A stretch of 64,000 nucleotides of DNA, taken from positions 3,038,001 to 3,102,000 of the forward strand of contig NZ_CP059493.1 in the NCBI RefSeq assembly GCF_014042015.1. The letters are read 5' to 3'. Position 1 is the stretch's first letter; each line of letters starts with the position of its first letter. The position numbers and the translations under genes were made by a program. A model generated the notes under the pieces. It had not been told where the DNA came from and made no database searches. It saw only the letters and a list, made by a program, of their open reading frames with translations. Below are positions 52,359-60,324 of the stretch, piece after piece. The DNA is from Actinotalea sp. JY-7876. Its GTDB lineage: Bacteria; Actinomycetota; Actinomycetes; Actinomycetales; Cellulomonadaceae.

Positions 52359-53078
52359 ATGTCACGGACGGACCAGGTGGTCGACGGCGTCACCGCGATG
52401 ATCCTCGACGGCCGCCTGGGCCCGGGCCAGCGGCTGCCCGTCGAGAAGGACCTGGCCGAGGCCCTCGGGGTCTCGCGGGGCTCGCTGCGCGAGGGCATGC
52501 GGGCCCTGTCCGTCCTCGGCGTGGTCGAGATGCGCCAGGGCGACGGGTCGTACGTGACGGCGCTCGAGCCGGGGCTCCTCGCGGCCCCGCTCGGGCTCGT
52601 CGTCGAGCTCCAGGCCGCGGGGCACGCCCTGCACGTGCACGCGGTGCGCCGCCTGCTCGAGACGGAGGTGGCCGGGCTCGCCGCGGCCGCCGCGCGGGCC
52701 CCCGGGACGGACCTCGCGGCGGCGCGGGGCGCGCTCGACGACGGCGCGGCGGTGCTCGCCCGCGCCCAGGGCGCCGCGGACGACGACGTCGACCACGAGG
52801 CCCTGCTGGCCGCGGACCTCGCGTTCCACCACGCGCTCGCGAGCGCGTGCGGCAACCCGGTCCTCGCCGCCCTCGCCGACGCGATGGGCGGCCGCACGGC
52901 CCGCCACCGGCTGTGGCGCGGCGTCACGGACCCCGAGGCGGACCGGCGCACGCAGCGCCAGCACGAGGCGATCCTGGACGCGGTGGCCGAGGGCGACGTC
53001 GAGCGCGCGCGCGTGCGCATGTCCGCGCACCTGCTCGAGGTGGAGGACTTCCTGCGCACGCGCGACGCGACCGACTGA
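52359..53078 (+). CDS. FadR-subfamily GntR regulator
   Basis: A 239-residue regulator. The GntR winged HTH (VDGVTAMILDGRLGPGQRLPVEKDLAEALGVSRGSLREGMRALSVLGVVEMRQGDGSYV) is joined to an all-helical FCD domain containing the metal-site pattern DLAFHHALASACGNPVL and RQHEAILDAVAEGDVERARVRMSAHL. FCD regulators commonly sense small carboxylic acids. It forms an operon with fucD and likely binds the palindrome at 50964-50978, repressing fucD and the divergent dehydrogenase. Confidence 0.9.
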   Translation: MSRTDQVVDGVTAMILDGRLGPGQRLPVEKDLAEALGVSRGSLREGMRALSVLGVVEMRQGDGSYVTALEPGLLAAPLGLVVELQAAGHALHVHAVRRLLETEVAGLAAAAARAPGTDLAAARGALDDGAAVLARAQGAADDDVDHEALLAADLAFHHALASACGNPVLAALADAMGGRTARHRLWRGVTDPEADRRTQRQHEAILDAVAEGDVERARVRMSAHLLEVEDFLRTRDATD

Positions 53079-53094
53079 CGGCGGCGGGCCGACG

Positions 53095-53850
53095 TCAGCG
53101 GGCGAGCCAGCCCCCGTCGACGGCGAGCACCTGGCCGTGCACGTAGGCGGCGGCCGGCGAGGCGAGGAACACCACGACGTTGCCGATGTCCTCGGGCCGG
53201 CCCCACCGGCCCGCGGGGATGCGCACGGACAGCTGCTCGAGGCGCACGGGGTCGGCGAGCAGCGCCGTGTTCATCTCCGTCGCCATGTAGCCCGGCGCGA
53301 CGGCGTTGACGTTCACGCCCTTGGCCGACCACTCGTTGCACAGCGCCTTGGTCAGCTGCGCGACGGCGCCCTTGCTGGCCGCGTACGCGGGCACCGTGAG
53401 CCCGCCCTGGAAGGACAGCAGCGACGCGAGGTTGACGATCTTGCCCTCGCCGCGCTCGAGCATCGGCCGGCCGAACAGCTGGCACAGCTGGAAGACCGAG
53501 CGCAGGTTCACGTCGATGACCCGGTCCCACGCCTCGAGGGGGAACTCGGCCGCCGGGTAGCGGTCCTGCGTGCCCGCGTTGTTGACGAGCACGTCGACCC
53601 GGTGCGCGGCCAGGACCCGCTCGGCGGTCGCCGCGATGGCGTCGCCGTCGGCCAGGTCGAGGGTCTCGAAGAAGACCCGCCGCCCGAGCCGCGCGGCGTG
53701 CTCCCCGAGCTCGGCGGGGAGCGGGTTGCGCCCGAGCACGACGACGTCGGCGCCGGCCTCGAGGAAGGCCTCCGTGATGCCCCGCCCGAGCCCGCGCCCG
53801 CCGCCGGTGACGACGGCCGTGCGGCCGGTGAGGTCGAAGGGGTTCGTCAT
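53095..53850 (-). CDS. KduD-like SDR oxidoreductase, copy 2
   Basis: A 251-residue classical SDR. TGGGRGLGRGITEAFLEAG binds the cofactor, followed by NNAGTQ, LASLLSFQGGLTVPAYAASKGAV with the catalytic Tyr and Lys, and the C-terminal VHGQVLAVDGGWLAR. It resembles 2-keto-3-deoxygluconate (or 2-deoxygluconate) dehydrogenases, like the gene at 55890, with which it shares the FQGG and VDGGWLAR blocks. It is last in the long kdu operon, overlapping the alcohol dehydrogenase stop by 4 bp. Having two such SDRs suggests two related keto-acids are handled. Confidence 0.87.
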   Translation of the reverse strand: MTNPFDLTGRTAVVTGGGRGLGRGITEAFLEAGADVVVLGRNPLPAELGEHAARLGRRVFFETLDLADGDAIAATAERVLAAHRVDVLVNNAGTQDRYPAAEFPLEAWDRVIDVNLRSVFQLCQLFGRPMLERGEGKIVNLASLLSFQGGLTVPAYAASKGAVAQLTKALCNEWSAKGVNVNAVAPGYMATEMNTALLADPVRLEQLSVRIPAGRWGRPEDIGNVVVFLASPAAAYVHGQVLAVDGGWLAR

Positions 53851-54881
53851 GCGTCTGCCATCCCGTCCAGCGGAGTCACCAGGACCTTGAGGCAGTCCTG
53901 GCCCGACGTGGCGGCCGCGAACGCGGCCTCGACGTCGGCGAGGTCGAAGGCCTTGGTCGGGAACCCGGCCAGGCCCAGCGCGTCCGTCGCGATGAGCTCG
54001 ATCGCCCGCGCGACGTCGGCCGAGGTGTACACGCGCACCCCGACCATCGACTGCTCCTTGAAGCAGACCGCCTGCAGGTCGATCGGCGTCGGCTGCTTGT
54101 AGACGCCGACGATGACGATCCGGCCCAGCACGCGCGTGGTCGCGGCGAGCTCGGCGGCGACCGACGGGTGCGCGGCGGAGTCGAACGTGGTGTCCGCACC
54201 CTCGCCGTCGGTCAGGGGCGCGAGCACCTGCGCCATCGTGGCGCCCTCGGGCACGACGGTGAACCCCAGGTCGGCCGCGACCTGCCGGCGCCAGGGGCTC
54301 GGCTCGGTGATGACGACCGTCCCGGCACCGGCGTGGCGCGCGACGAGCGCCGTGAGCACCCCGATCGGTCCCGCGCCGTACACGGCGACCGTGTCCCCCG
54401 GCTGCATGCCGGACAGGTCGACCGCGTGCACGGCGACGGCCAGCGGCTCGGCCAGCGCAGCGGTGCGCGGGTCCACGCCCGCGGGCACCTCGTGCAGCAC
54501 CTCGGGCGGGAGCGCGACGTACTGCGCCATGCCCCCGGGTGCGTCGATGCCGTAGAGGCCGAGGCGGCGGCACACGTGGCCGTGGCCGTCGCGGCACGCC
54601 TTGCACTCACCGCAGCTGATGAGGGGCTCGACGATCACCAGGGCGCCCTCGCGCGGACCGGTGGCGCCGGCGCGCTCGACCCACCCGGACATCTCGTGGC
54701 CGGTCACCAGCGGCGCCTGGGCGCGCGGGTGCTTGCCGTGCAGGATCGACAGGTCCGTGCCGCAGATCCCGTTGTACGCGATCTTCACCAGGGCCCAGCC
54801 CTCGGGCACCTCGGGCAGCCCGACCTCGGCCACCTCGACCTCGTCGGTGCCCGTCCATACCGCCGCTCGCATCGTGCTCAT
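53847..54881 (-). CDS. Zinc-dependent alcohol dehydrogenase (sugar/aldonate type)
   Basis: A 344-residue MDR enzyme. Catalytic zinc ligands lie in GICGTDLS and GHEMSG; the structural zinc has four Cys in CGECKACRDGHGHVC. The NAD domain has VAVYGAGPIGVLTALVARHAGAGTVVI. Resemblance is to L-threonine/sorbitol/aldonate 5-dehydrogenases such as L-galactonate or L-gulonate oxidoreductase; the precise sugar is not readable. ATG 54881 is chosen for GGCAGGAGCGTGAG ahead, over an in-frame start at 54935. It starts 1 nt after the preceding dehydrogenase stop and overlaps the SDR by 4 bp. Confidence 0.87.
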   Translation of the reverse strand: MSTMRAAVWTGTDEVEVAEVGLPEVPEGWALVKIAYNGICGTDLSILHGKHPRAQAPLVTGHEMSGWVERAGATGPREGALVIVEPLISCGECKACRDGHGHVCRRLGLYGIDAPGGMAQYVALPPEVLHEVPAGVDPRTAALAEPLAVAVHAVDLSGMQPGDTVAVYGAGPIGVLTALVARHAGAGTVVITEPSPWRRQVAADLGFTVVPEGATMAQVLAPLTDGEGADTTFDSAAHPSVAAELAATTRVLGRIVIVGVYKQPTPIDLQAVCFKEQSMVGVRVYTSADVARAIELIATDALGLAGFPTKAFDLADVEAAFAAATSGQDCLKVLVTPLDGMADA

Positions 54882-54882
54882 C

Positions 54883-55893
54883 TCACGCTCCTGCCCCGGC
54901 CGCGGGAGCGCAGCCCTCGTTGCGGCCGGGTGCACCGAGCACCTCGGGGTTGACGACGTTGCGCGGGGCGCGGCCCGCGCACACGTCGATGACGTTCGCG
55001 ACCGTGCGGCGCTTCAGCTCGACGTAGGACTCCTCCGAGTACCACGCCAGGTGCGGCGTCAGGACGACCGAGTCGAGGTCCATGAGCGGGTGGCCCACGG
55101 GCAGCGGCTCGGTCTCGTGCACGTCGATCGCGGCGGCCCGGATGCTGCCGGTCCGCAGCGCCTCGACGAGCGCCGCCGTGTCCACGACGCCGCCCCGGCT
55201 CGTGTTCACCAGGATCGCGTCGGTGCGCATGCGCGCGAGCTCGGCGGCGCCGATCATGCCGCGCGTCGTCTCGTCGAGCGGCGTGTGGAGCGAGACCACC
55301 TGCGAGCGCTCGAGCAGCTCGTCCAGGCTCACCGACGGGAAGCCGTGGAACGTGGCCGCCCCGGGCTCCGCCGCGACGTCGTAGCCGATCACCTCGTAGC
55401 CCAGCCCGGCCGCCTTGCGCGCCGTGGCGGTGCCGATGAGGCCCATGCCGACGACGCCGAACACGCGTCCGCGCGTCTGGTAGGCGGGTCGGATGACGGC
55501 CAGGTCGAACGAGCCCGCGCGCATGCCGCGGTCCAGCCGCGGGATGCCGCGCGCCGCCGCGAGCGCCATGCCGATCGCGTGGTCGGAGACCGACTCGGTG
55601 CCGTAGTCCGGCACGTTGCACACGGCGATGCCGCGCTCGGTCGCCGCCGCGACGTCCACCGAGTCGACGCCCACGCCGTAGCGACCGATCGCCTTGAGCC
55701 GGGGCAGCGCGTCCATGATCTCGGCGGTGATCGTCGCGTACTGGACGAGGATCGCGTCCGCGTCCGCGGCGTTCGCCACGAGCTCCTCGGGCGTCGCCGA
55801 CTGGGTGAGCACGACCTCGGCCCCGGCCGGTCCGGCGACCTCGTGCTCCGCGTCGAACGAGTCGTGGTCGCACTCGGTGATGACGATCCTCAT
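54883..55893 (-). CDS. C-terminal-binding-protein/phosphoglycerate-dehydrogenase-like 2-hydroxyacid dehydrogenase
   Basis: A 336-residue D-2-hydroxyacid dehydrogenase. FGVVGMGLIGTATARKAAGLGYEVIGYD binds NAD. Catalytic residues lie in VNTSRGGVVDTAAL (Arg), DVHETEPLP (Glu) and VLTPHLAWYSEES (His). It belongs to the group often found with sugar-acid degradation genes, not to biosynthetic SerA, which carries an ACT domain absent here. It overlaps the kduD stop by 4 bp. It likely reduces a 2-keto acid released by the pathway. Confidence 0.86.
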   Translation of the reverse strand: MRIVITECDHDSFDAEHEVAGPAGAEVVLTQSATPEELVANAADADAILVQYATITAEIMDALPRLKAIGRYGVGVDSVDVAAATERGIAVCNVPDYGTESVSDHAIGMALAAARGIPRLDRGMRAGSFDLAVIRPAYQTRGRVFGVVGMGLIGTATARKAAGLGYEVIGYDVAAEPGAATFHGFPSVSLDELLERSQVVSLHTPLDETTRGMIGAAELARMRTDAILVNTSRGGVVDTAALVEALRTGSIRAAAIDVHETEPLPVGHPLMDLDSVVLTPHLAWYSEESYVELKRRTVANVIDVCAGRAPRNVVNPEVLGAPGRNEGCAPAAGAGA

Positions 55894-56672
55894 CGCGCGA
55901 GCCAGCCGCCGTCGACCGGCAGGATCGCCCCGTGCACGTAGTCGGCGGCACGCGAGGACAGGAACAGCACGGCGCCGGCGATGTCGGACGCCTCGGCCCA
56001 GCGGGCGGCCGGGATCCGGTCGAGGATCGCCTTGCTGCGAGCGGCGTCCTGGCGCAGGTCGTGCGTGTTGGCCGTGGCCACGTAGCCCGGCGCGACCGCG
56101 TTGACGTTGACGCCCTTGTCGGCCCACTCGTTGGCGAGCGCCTTGGTCAGCCCTGCGACGGCCGACTTCGAGGACGTGTAGCCCGGGACGTTGATGCCAC
56201 CCTGGAAGCTGAGCATCGACGCCGTGTTGACGATCTTGCCGTGGCCGCGCTCGATCATCGTCCGGCCCACCTCGCGCGAGAGCGTGAAGGTGGCGCGCAG
56301 GTTGACGTCGACGACGTAGTCGAAGTCCTCGTCGGAGTGCATCGCGGCCGGCGTGCGGCGGATGGTGCCACCGTTGTTGACGAGGATGTCCACGCCGCGG
56401 CCGGCGAGGTCGGCGGCGAGCGCCGTGACCTCGGACCGCACCGAGAAGTCGGCGCGCAGCGGCGTGAACGCCCGGCCGTGCCCCTCGACGGCGGTCCGCA
56501 CGTCGCTGTCGCCCTCGGGCATGTCGTGGCTGACGCCGATGATGTCCGCGCCGGCGGCCGCGAGCCCCTCGGCGATCGCCAGGCCGATGCCCTGGCTCGC
56601 GCCCGTGACGACGGCCGTCTGCCCCTCGAGGGAGAACAGGCCGGTGAGGTACTCGCTGGTGGTGCTGGTCAT
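55890..56672 (-). CDS. kduD: KduD-like 2-keto-3-deoxygluconate 5-dehydrogenase, copy 1
   Basis: A 260-residue SDR that should reduce 3-deoxy-D-glycero-2,5-hexodiulosonate to KDG. KduD features are YLTGLFSLEGQTAVVTGASQGIG, ILVNNGGTIRRTPA, TASMLSFQGGINVPGYTSSKSAV (catalytic Tyr and Lys) and VHGAILPVDGGWLAR. Its operon partner KduI supplies the substrate. The ATG has GGAAGAGAGCCCGAC ahead, 28 nt after the IclR stop. Confidence 0.92.
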   Translation of the reverse strand: MTSTTSEYLTGLFSLEGQTAVVTGASQGIGLAIAEGLAAAGADIIGVSHDMPEGDSDVRTAVEGHGRAFTPLRADFSVRSEVTALAADLAGRGVDILVNNGGTIRRTPAAMHSDEDFDYVVDVNLRATFTLSREVGRTMIERGHGKIVNTASMLSFQGGINVPGYTSSKSAVAGLTKALANEWADKGVNVNAVAPGYVATANTHDLRQDAARSKAILDRIPAARWAEASDIAGAVLFLSSRAADYVHGAILPVDGGWLAR

Positions 56673-56700
56673 GTCGGGCTCTCTTCCGTGGGTGGTGCGG

Positions 56701-57498
56701 TCAGGCGCGGTGGCCCAGGGCCGCGGAGATGCGGGCGGCCGTCTCGACGACCGCGGGGGCGAGCGCCTCGAGCTGCACGTAGGTGTACTCGAGGGCGAGG
56801 GTGGAGATGCTGAGGCCGTACCGGGTGGTCCCGGTGTGGTCGCGGATCGGTGCTGCCACGCACACGACGCCGGGGACGTTCTCCTGCCAGTCGAAGCCGT
56901 AGCCGTCCCGGCGGATCTGCGCGAGCTCCTCGCGGAGCCGCTCGATCGTGGTGATCGTGTCCGGCGTCCGCCGCGGCAGGCCCGCCCGGGCGACGAATCG
57001 CTCGACGTCGTCGTCGCTGTACGAGGCGAGGACGACCTTGCCGATCCCCGAGGAGTGCATCGGGATGGCGTGCCCGACACGCGACGGCATCTGGTACGGC
57101 TTGTCCGAGTCCATGCGGACCAGGTAGACGATCTCGTCGCCGTTGGCGACGCCGACGTGCGAGGTGCAGTGGACCCGGTCGACGAGGTCACCGACGAAGG
57201 GCTGGGCGATCGCCGAGATGTCGAGGCGCTGCAGCGCCTGGCCCGCGAGGGCCAGGATCTGCGGCCCCGGCTGGTAGGTGCCGTCCGGCGTGACGACGAT
57301 GAAGCCCCGGTCCACCAGGGTGGCGAGGATCCGGTGCGTCGTCGCCTTGGCCAGGCCGGTCGCCTCGACGACGTCGGTGAACCGTGGGTGACGGAGCGCG
57401 GCCTCGAGCACGAGCAGCGTCTTCTCGCTCGCGCTCGCCTTGTCGTCGGCGCGGCCCGTGGGCAGCACCGACGTCGGGCGGGAGTTCTCGGGGGCCAT
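56701..57498 (-). CDS. IclR-family regulator of the TRAP-kdu operon (KdgR-like)
   Basis: A 265-residue protein. The HTH (SASEKTLLVLEAALRHPRFTDVVEATGLAKATTHRILATLVDRGFIVV) and the IclR effector domain (SHVGVANGDEIVYLVRMDSDKPYQMPSRVGHAIPMHSSGIGKVVLA; GFDWQENVPGVVCVAAPI) are complete. It is encoded inside the operon between kduI and kduD, so its own level rises with the operon. The GGAAC-N3-GTTCC palindrome at 61506-61518 is its likely target. ATG 57498; the longer frame upstream runs into the kduI gap. Confidence 0.9.
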   Translation of the reverse strand: MAPENSRPTSVLPTGRADDKASASEKTLLVLEAALRHPRFTDVVEATGLAKATTHRILATLVDRGFIVVTPDGTYQPGPQILALAGQALQRLDISAIAQPFVGDLVDRVHCTSHVGVANGDEIVYLVRMDSDKPYQMPSRVGHAIPMHSSGIGKVVLASYSDDDVERFVARAGLPRRTPDTITTIERLREELAQIRRDGYGFDWQENVPGVVCVAAPIRDHTGTTRYGLSISTLALEYTYVQLEALAPAVVETAARISAALGHRA

Positions 57499-57526
57499 CG
57501 TCGTCACCTGTCTCGGAACGGCTCGG

Positions 57527-58366
57527 TCAGCGCATGACGGTGATCGGGAACCCGTCCATGTCGTCGAACGACTGATTCTCCCCGGCCATGGCCCAGACGA
57601 AGCTGTAGCTGGCCGTGCCGACACCCGAGTGGACGGACCAGCTGGGCGAGATGATCGCCTCCTGGTTCGCGACGACCAGGTGCCGGGTCTCGTCCGGGCG
57701 GCCGAGGATGTGGATGACGCGGGCGTCCTCCGGCAGGTCGAAGTAGAGGTAGGCCTCCATCCGGCGGTCGTGGGTGTGCGCCGGCATGGTGTTCCACATG
57801 CTGCCGGGGTGCAGCGTGGTGACGCCCATGACGACCTGGCAGGAGCGCACGCCGTTCTCGTGGATGTACTGGTTCAGCGTGCGCCGGTTCGAGGTCAGCG
57901 GGTCGCCGAGCTCGCGCACCGTGCCCTGGCCGGCCTCGACCAGCGTCGTCGGGTAGGCGGTGTGCGCGGGCGCCGAGACGAGGTAGAACCGGGCGGGGCC
58001 GGCCTCGCCCGCCGCGTCCGCGGAGGTGAAGGTGACGTCGCGCGCGCCGCGCCCGACGTAGAGGCACGAGCCGTGGGTGAGCGTGAAGTCTGTGCCGTCG
58101 ACCGTCACGGTGCCGGTGCCGCCGACGTTGACGATGCCCGCCTCGCGGTGCTCGAAGAAGAACTCGGAGCGGATCTCGGGGAACGTCCCCAGCGTGACGG
58201 GGCCGGCCACCGGCAGGGCACCGGCGAGCACGACGCGGTCGTGGTGCGTGTAGACGGCGTTGACCTCGTCGGCGACGAAGAGGCCCGGCACGAGGTACCG
58301 GCGCCGCATCTCCTCGGTGTCCATCCCGGGGATCTGCTCCGGGCTGGTGGCGTATCGCTGTTCCAT
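57527..58366 (-). CDS. kduI: 5-keto-4-deoxyuronate isomerase
   Basis: A 279-residue cupin enzyme that isomerises 4-deoxy-L-threo-5-hexosulose uronate, the product of pectin or glycosaminoglycan lyases, to the KduD substrate. Zinc ligands His197, His199, Glu204 and His246 match E. coli KduI with a +1 shift. WNTMPAHTHDRRMEAYLYFDL and SPSWSVHSGVGT are the signature blocks. The ATG follows GGAGAGAGAGTC. It lies behind the dctM hairpin and 28 nt before iclR. Confidence 0.97.
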   Translation of the reverse strand: MEQRYATSPEQIPGMDTEEMRRRYLVPGLFVADEVNAVYTHHDRVVLAGALPVAGPVTLGTFPEIRSEFFFEHREAGIVNVGGTGTVTVDGTDFTLTHGSCLYVGRGARDVTFTSADAAGEAGPARFYLVSAPAHTAYPTTLVEAGQGTVRELGDPLTSNRRTLNQYIHENGVRSCQVVMGVTTLHPGSMWNTMPAHTHDRRMEAYLYFDLPEDARVIHILGRPDETRHLVVANQEAIISPSWSVHSGVGTASYSFVWAMAGENQSFDDMDGFPITVMR

Positions 58367-58399
58367 GACTCTCTCTCCTGGGGTGGGCCGGGTCCGGCC

Positions 58400-58433
58400 G
58401 GGGTGCTGCGCGGCGCGGGCCGCGCAGCACCCC
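58400..58433 (-). terminator. 15-bp hairpin between dctM and kduI
   Basis: GGGGTGCTGCGCGGC (58400-58414) and its exact complement (58419-58433) surround a 4-nt loop, 38-71 nt after the dctM stop. No U-tract follows in the transcribed direction. It may terminate part of the TRAP message so that transporter and enzymes are expressed at different levels. Confidence 0.65.
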
Positions 58434-58470
58434 TATAAGTACTGTCGGGATCAGCTGGGTCGGGCACCCG

Positions 58471-59781
58471 TCACGGGGTCACCAGGCCGAGCTGAGTGGG
58501 CAGCCACATGGACAGGCTCGGCGTGAAGATCACCATGAGGAGCACCAGCACGAGGGCCCCGAAGAAGGGCAGCAGCCGCCGGATGACCGCCTCGATGGAG
58601 ATGTTGGCGACCTTGGCGCCGACGAAGAGGATCGGCCCGACCGGTGGTGTGATCGTCCCGATCGACAGGTTGAAGACCATCATGATCCCGAAGTGGACCG
58701 GGTGGATCCCCATGGCGGTGACGATCGGCAGGAAGATCGGCGTGAAGATCAGCACCGCCGGCGTCGGGTCCATGAAGCACCCGAGGATCAGCAGGATCAC
58801 CGCGATGAGCAGCAGGATGACGACCGGGTTGGTGCTGACCGAGAAGATCGCCTCGGACGCCATCTGCGGGATCCGGGCGAACGACATCACGAAGCCCATG
58901 ATCGAGGACACGCCCACGAGGAACATGACGACGGCGGTCGTGCGCGCCGCGTCCATGAGCATCTTGGGCAGCTGGCTGACCTTGATGGTGCGGTAGATGA
59001 AGGACAGCACGAGCGAGTACACGACCGCGATGTTCGAGCCCTCGGTCGGCGTGAAGTAGCCGAGCAGGATGCCGCCGATGACGACGACGATGAGGAGCAG
59101 CGCGGGCACGGCCGCGAGGATCGTCTTGGCGCCCTGCGCGAAGGTGATCCGCTCGGTGACCTTGAGCTCGGGACGCTTGCGTGCGTAGAGGTAGACGATG
59201 ATCATGCACGCGATCGCCCACATCGCACCGGGGATGTAGCCGGCCACGAACAGGGCGGCGACCGAGGCGCTCGAGACGAGCGAGTAGACGATCATCAGGT
59301 TGCTGGGCGGGATGATCATGCCGGCCGGGGCCGAGGCGATGTTCGTCGCGGCGGCGAAGGACTTGTTGTAGCCCTCACGCGCCTGGATCGGGCCGATGGT
59401 CGAGCCGATGGCGGCCGCGGCCGCCACCCCGGAGCCGGACACCGCGCCGAACAGCGCGTTGGCCGCGATGTTCGTCTGGGCCAGCGAGCCGGGCATCCGG
59501 CCGACCATCACCTTGGCGGCGTTGACGAGCCGTAGGGCTATCCCGCCTTGGTTCATGATCACACCGGCGAGCACGAAGAACGGGATGGCGAGCAGGGGGA
59601 AGGAGTTGATGCCGCGGAAGACCTGCTGCGCGGCCGTGAGGACGCCGTTCTCGACCCCGAGGGCCGTGAACATCGCGATGAGGGACGAGAGGCCGACGGC
59701 GATGCTGATGGGCGCGCCGAGGAGCAGGAAGACGGCGATGCCGCCGAGCAGGATGAGTGCGGCGAGTGCTGCGGGGTCCAT
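58471..59781 (-). CDS. dctM: TRAP transporter large permease (DctM)
   Basis: A 436-residue membrane protein with about 12 hydrophobic segments. TRAP-M markers are IPFFVLAGVIMNQGGIALRLVNAAKVMVGRMPGSLAQTNIAANALFGAVSGSGVAAAAAIGSTIGPIQAREGY, with the conserved GxxSGSGxA region, and later PTPAVLIFTPIFLPI and ITPPVGPILFVGAKV. It carries substrate with Na+. It starts 11 nt after dctQ. Kdu context indicates an (unsaturated) uronate as substrate. Confidence 0.95.
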   Translation of the reverse strand: MDPAALAALILLGGIAVFLLLGAPISIAVGLSSLIAMFTALGVENGVLTAAQQVFRGINSFPLLAIPFFVLAGVIMNQGGIALRLVNAAKVMVGRMPGSLAQTNIAANALFGAVSGSGVAAAAAIGSTIGPIQAREGYNKSFAAATNIASAPAGMIIPPSNLMIVYSLVSSASVAALFVAGYIPGAMWAIACMIIVYLYARKRPELKVTERITFAQGAKTILAAVPALLLIVVVIGGILLGYFTPTEGSNIAVVYSLVLSFIYRTIKVSQLPKMLMDAARTTAVVMFLVGVSSIMGFVMSFARIPQMASEAIFSVSTNPVVILLLIAVILLILGCFMDPTPAVLIFTPIFLPIVTAMGIHPVHFGIMMVFNLSIGTITPPVGPILFVGAKVANISIEAVIRRLLPFFGALVLVLLMVIFTPSLSMWLPTQLGLVTP

Positions 59782-59792
59782 GGGTCAGCCCT

Positions 59793-60296
59793 TCACAGGA
59801 CGTCAGGCTCGGCGTCCTCGACGGCGCGCTCCGCGCCGGTGAGGATCCTGACCAGGTGGTAGACGGTGTAGAGGGCGATGAGCACCCCGGAGATCGGCAG
59901 CGCGAGGTAGAGCGGGCCGACGTTGACCGGCAGGCCGGTGAGGTTCTGCTCCCACGCCAGGTCGACGACGCGCAAGCCGCCCCACAGGAGCACCAGCCCG
60001 GTGAACGCGAGGATCGACAGCTGCACGATGACCGCGACGACCTTCTGGGCGGCCGCGGGCAGCTTCTTCACGGCGAAGTCGACGGCGATGTGGCCGCGCT
60101 CGCCGAAGACGAGAGCCGACCCGAAGAGGCCGAGCCAGATGAACAGGTACTTGGCCAGCTCCTCCGACCAGCCGCTCGGCTGGTCGAGGACCTGCCGGGC
60201 GAAGACCTGCCAGGCGACGTCGACCACGAGCAGTGCGAACAGCACCACGCAGGCCCACATCAGCACGCGGTCGAGCACGAGCTTTGCTGTGTTCAT
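59793..60296 (-). CDS. dctQ: TRAP transporter small permease (DctQ)
   Basis: A 167-residue protein with four membrane segments and the family motif FARQVLDQPSGWSEELAKYLFIWLGLFGSALVFGERGHIAVDF. It forms the membrane complex with DctM. It lies 28 nt after dctP and 11 nt before dctM. Length is normal for DctQ. Confidence 0.93.
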   Translation of the reverse strand: MNTAKLVLDRVLMWACVVLFALLVVDVAWQVFARQVLDQPSGWSEELAKYLFIWLGLFGSALVFGERGHIAVDFAVKKLPAAAQKVVAVIVQLSILAFTGLVLLWGGLRVVDLAWEQNLTGLPVNVGPLYLALPISGVLIALYTVYHLVRILTGAERAVEDAEPDVL

Positions 60297-60324
60297 GGTT
60301 CGAGCCTCTTCGGGTCGGTGTCGG

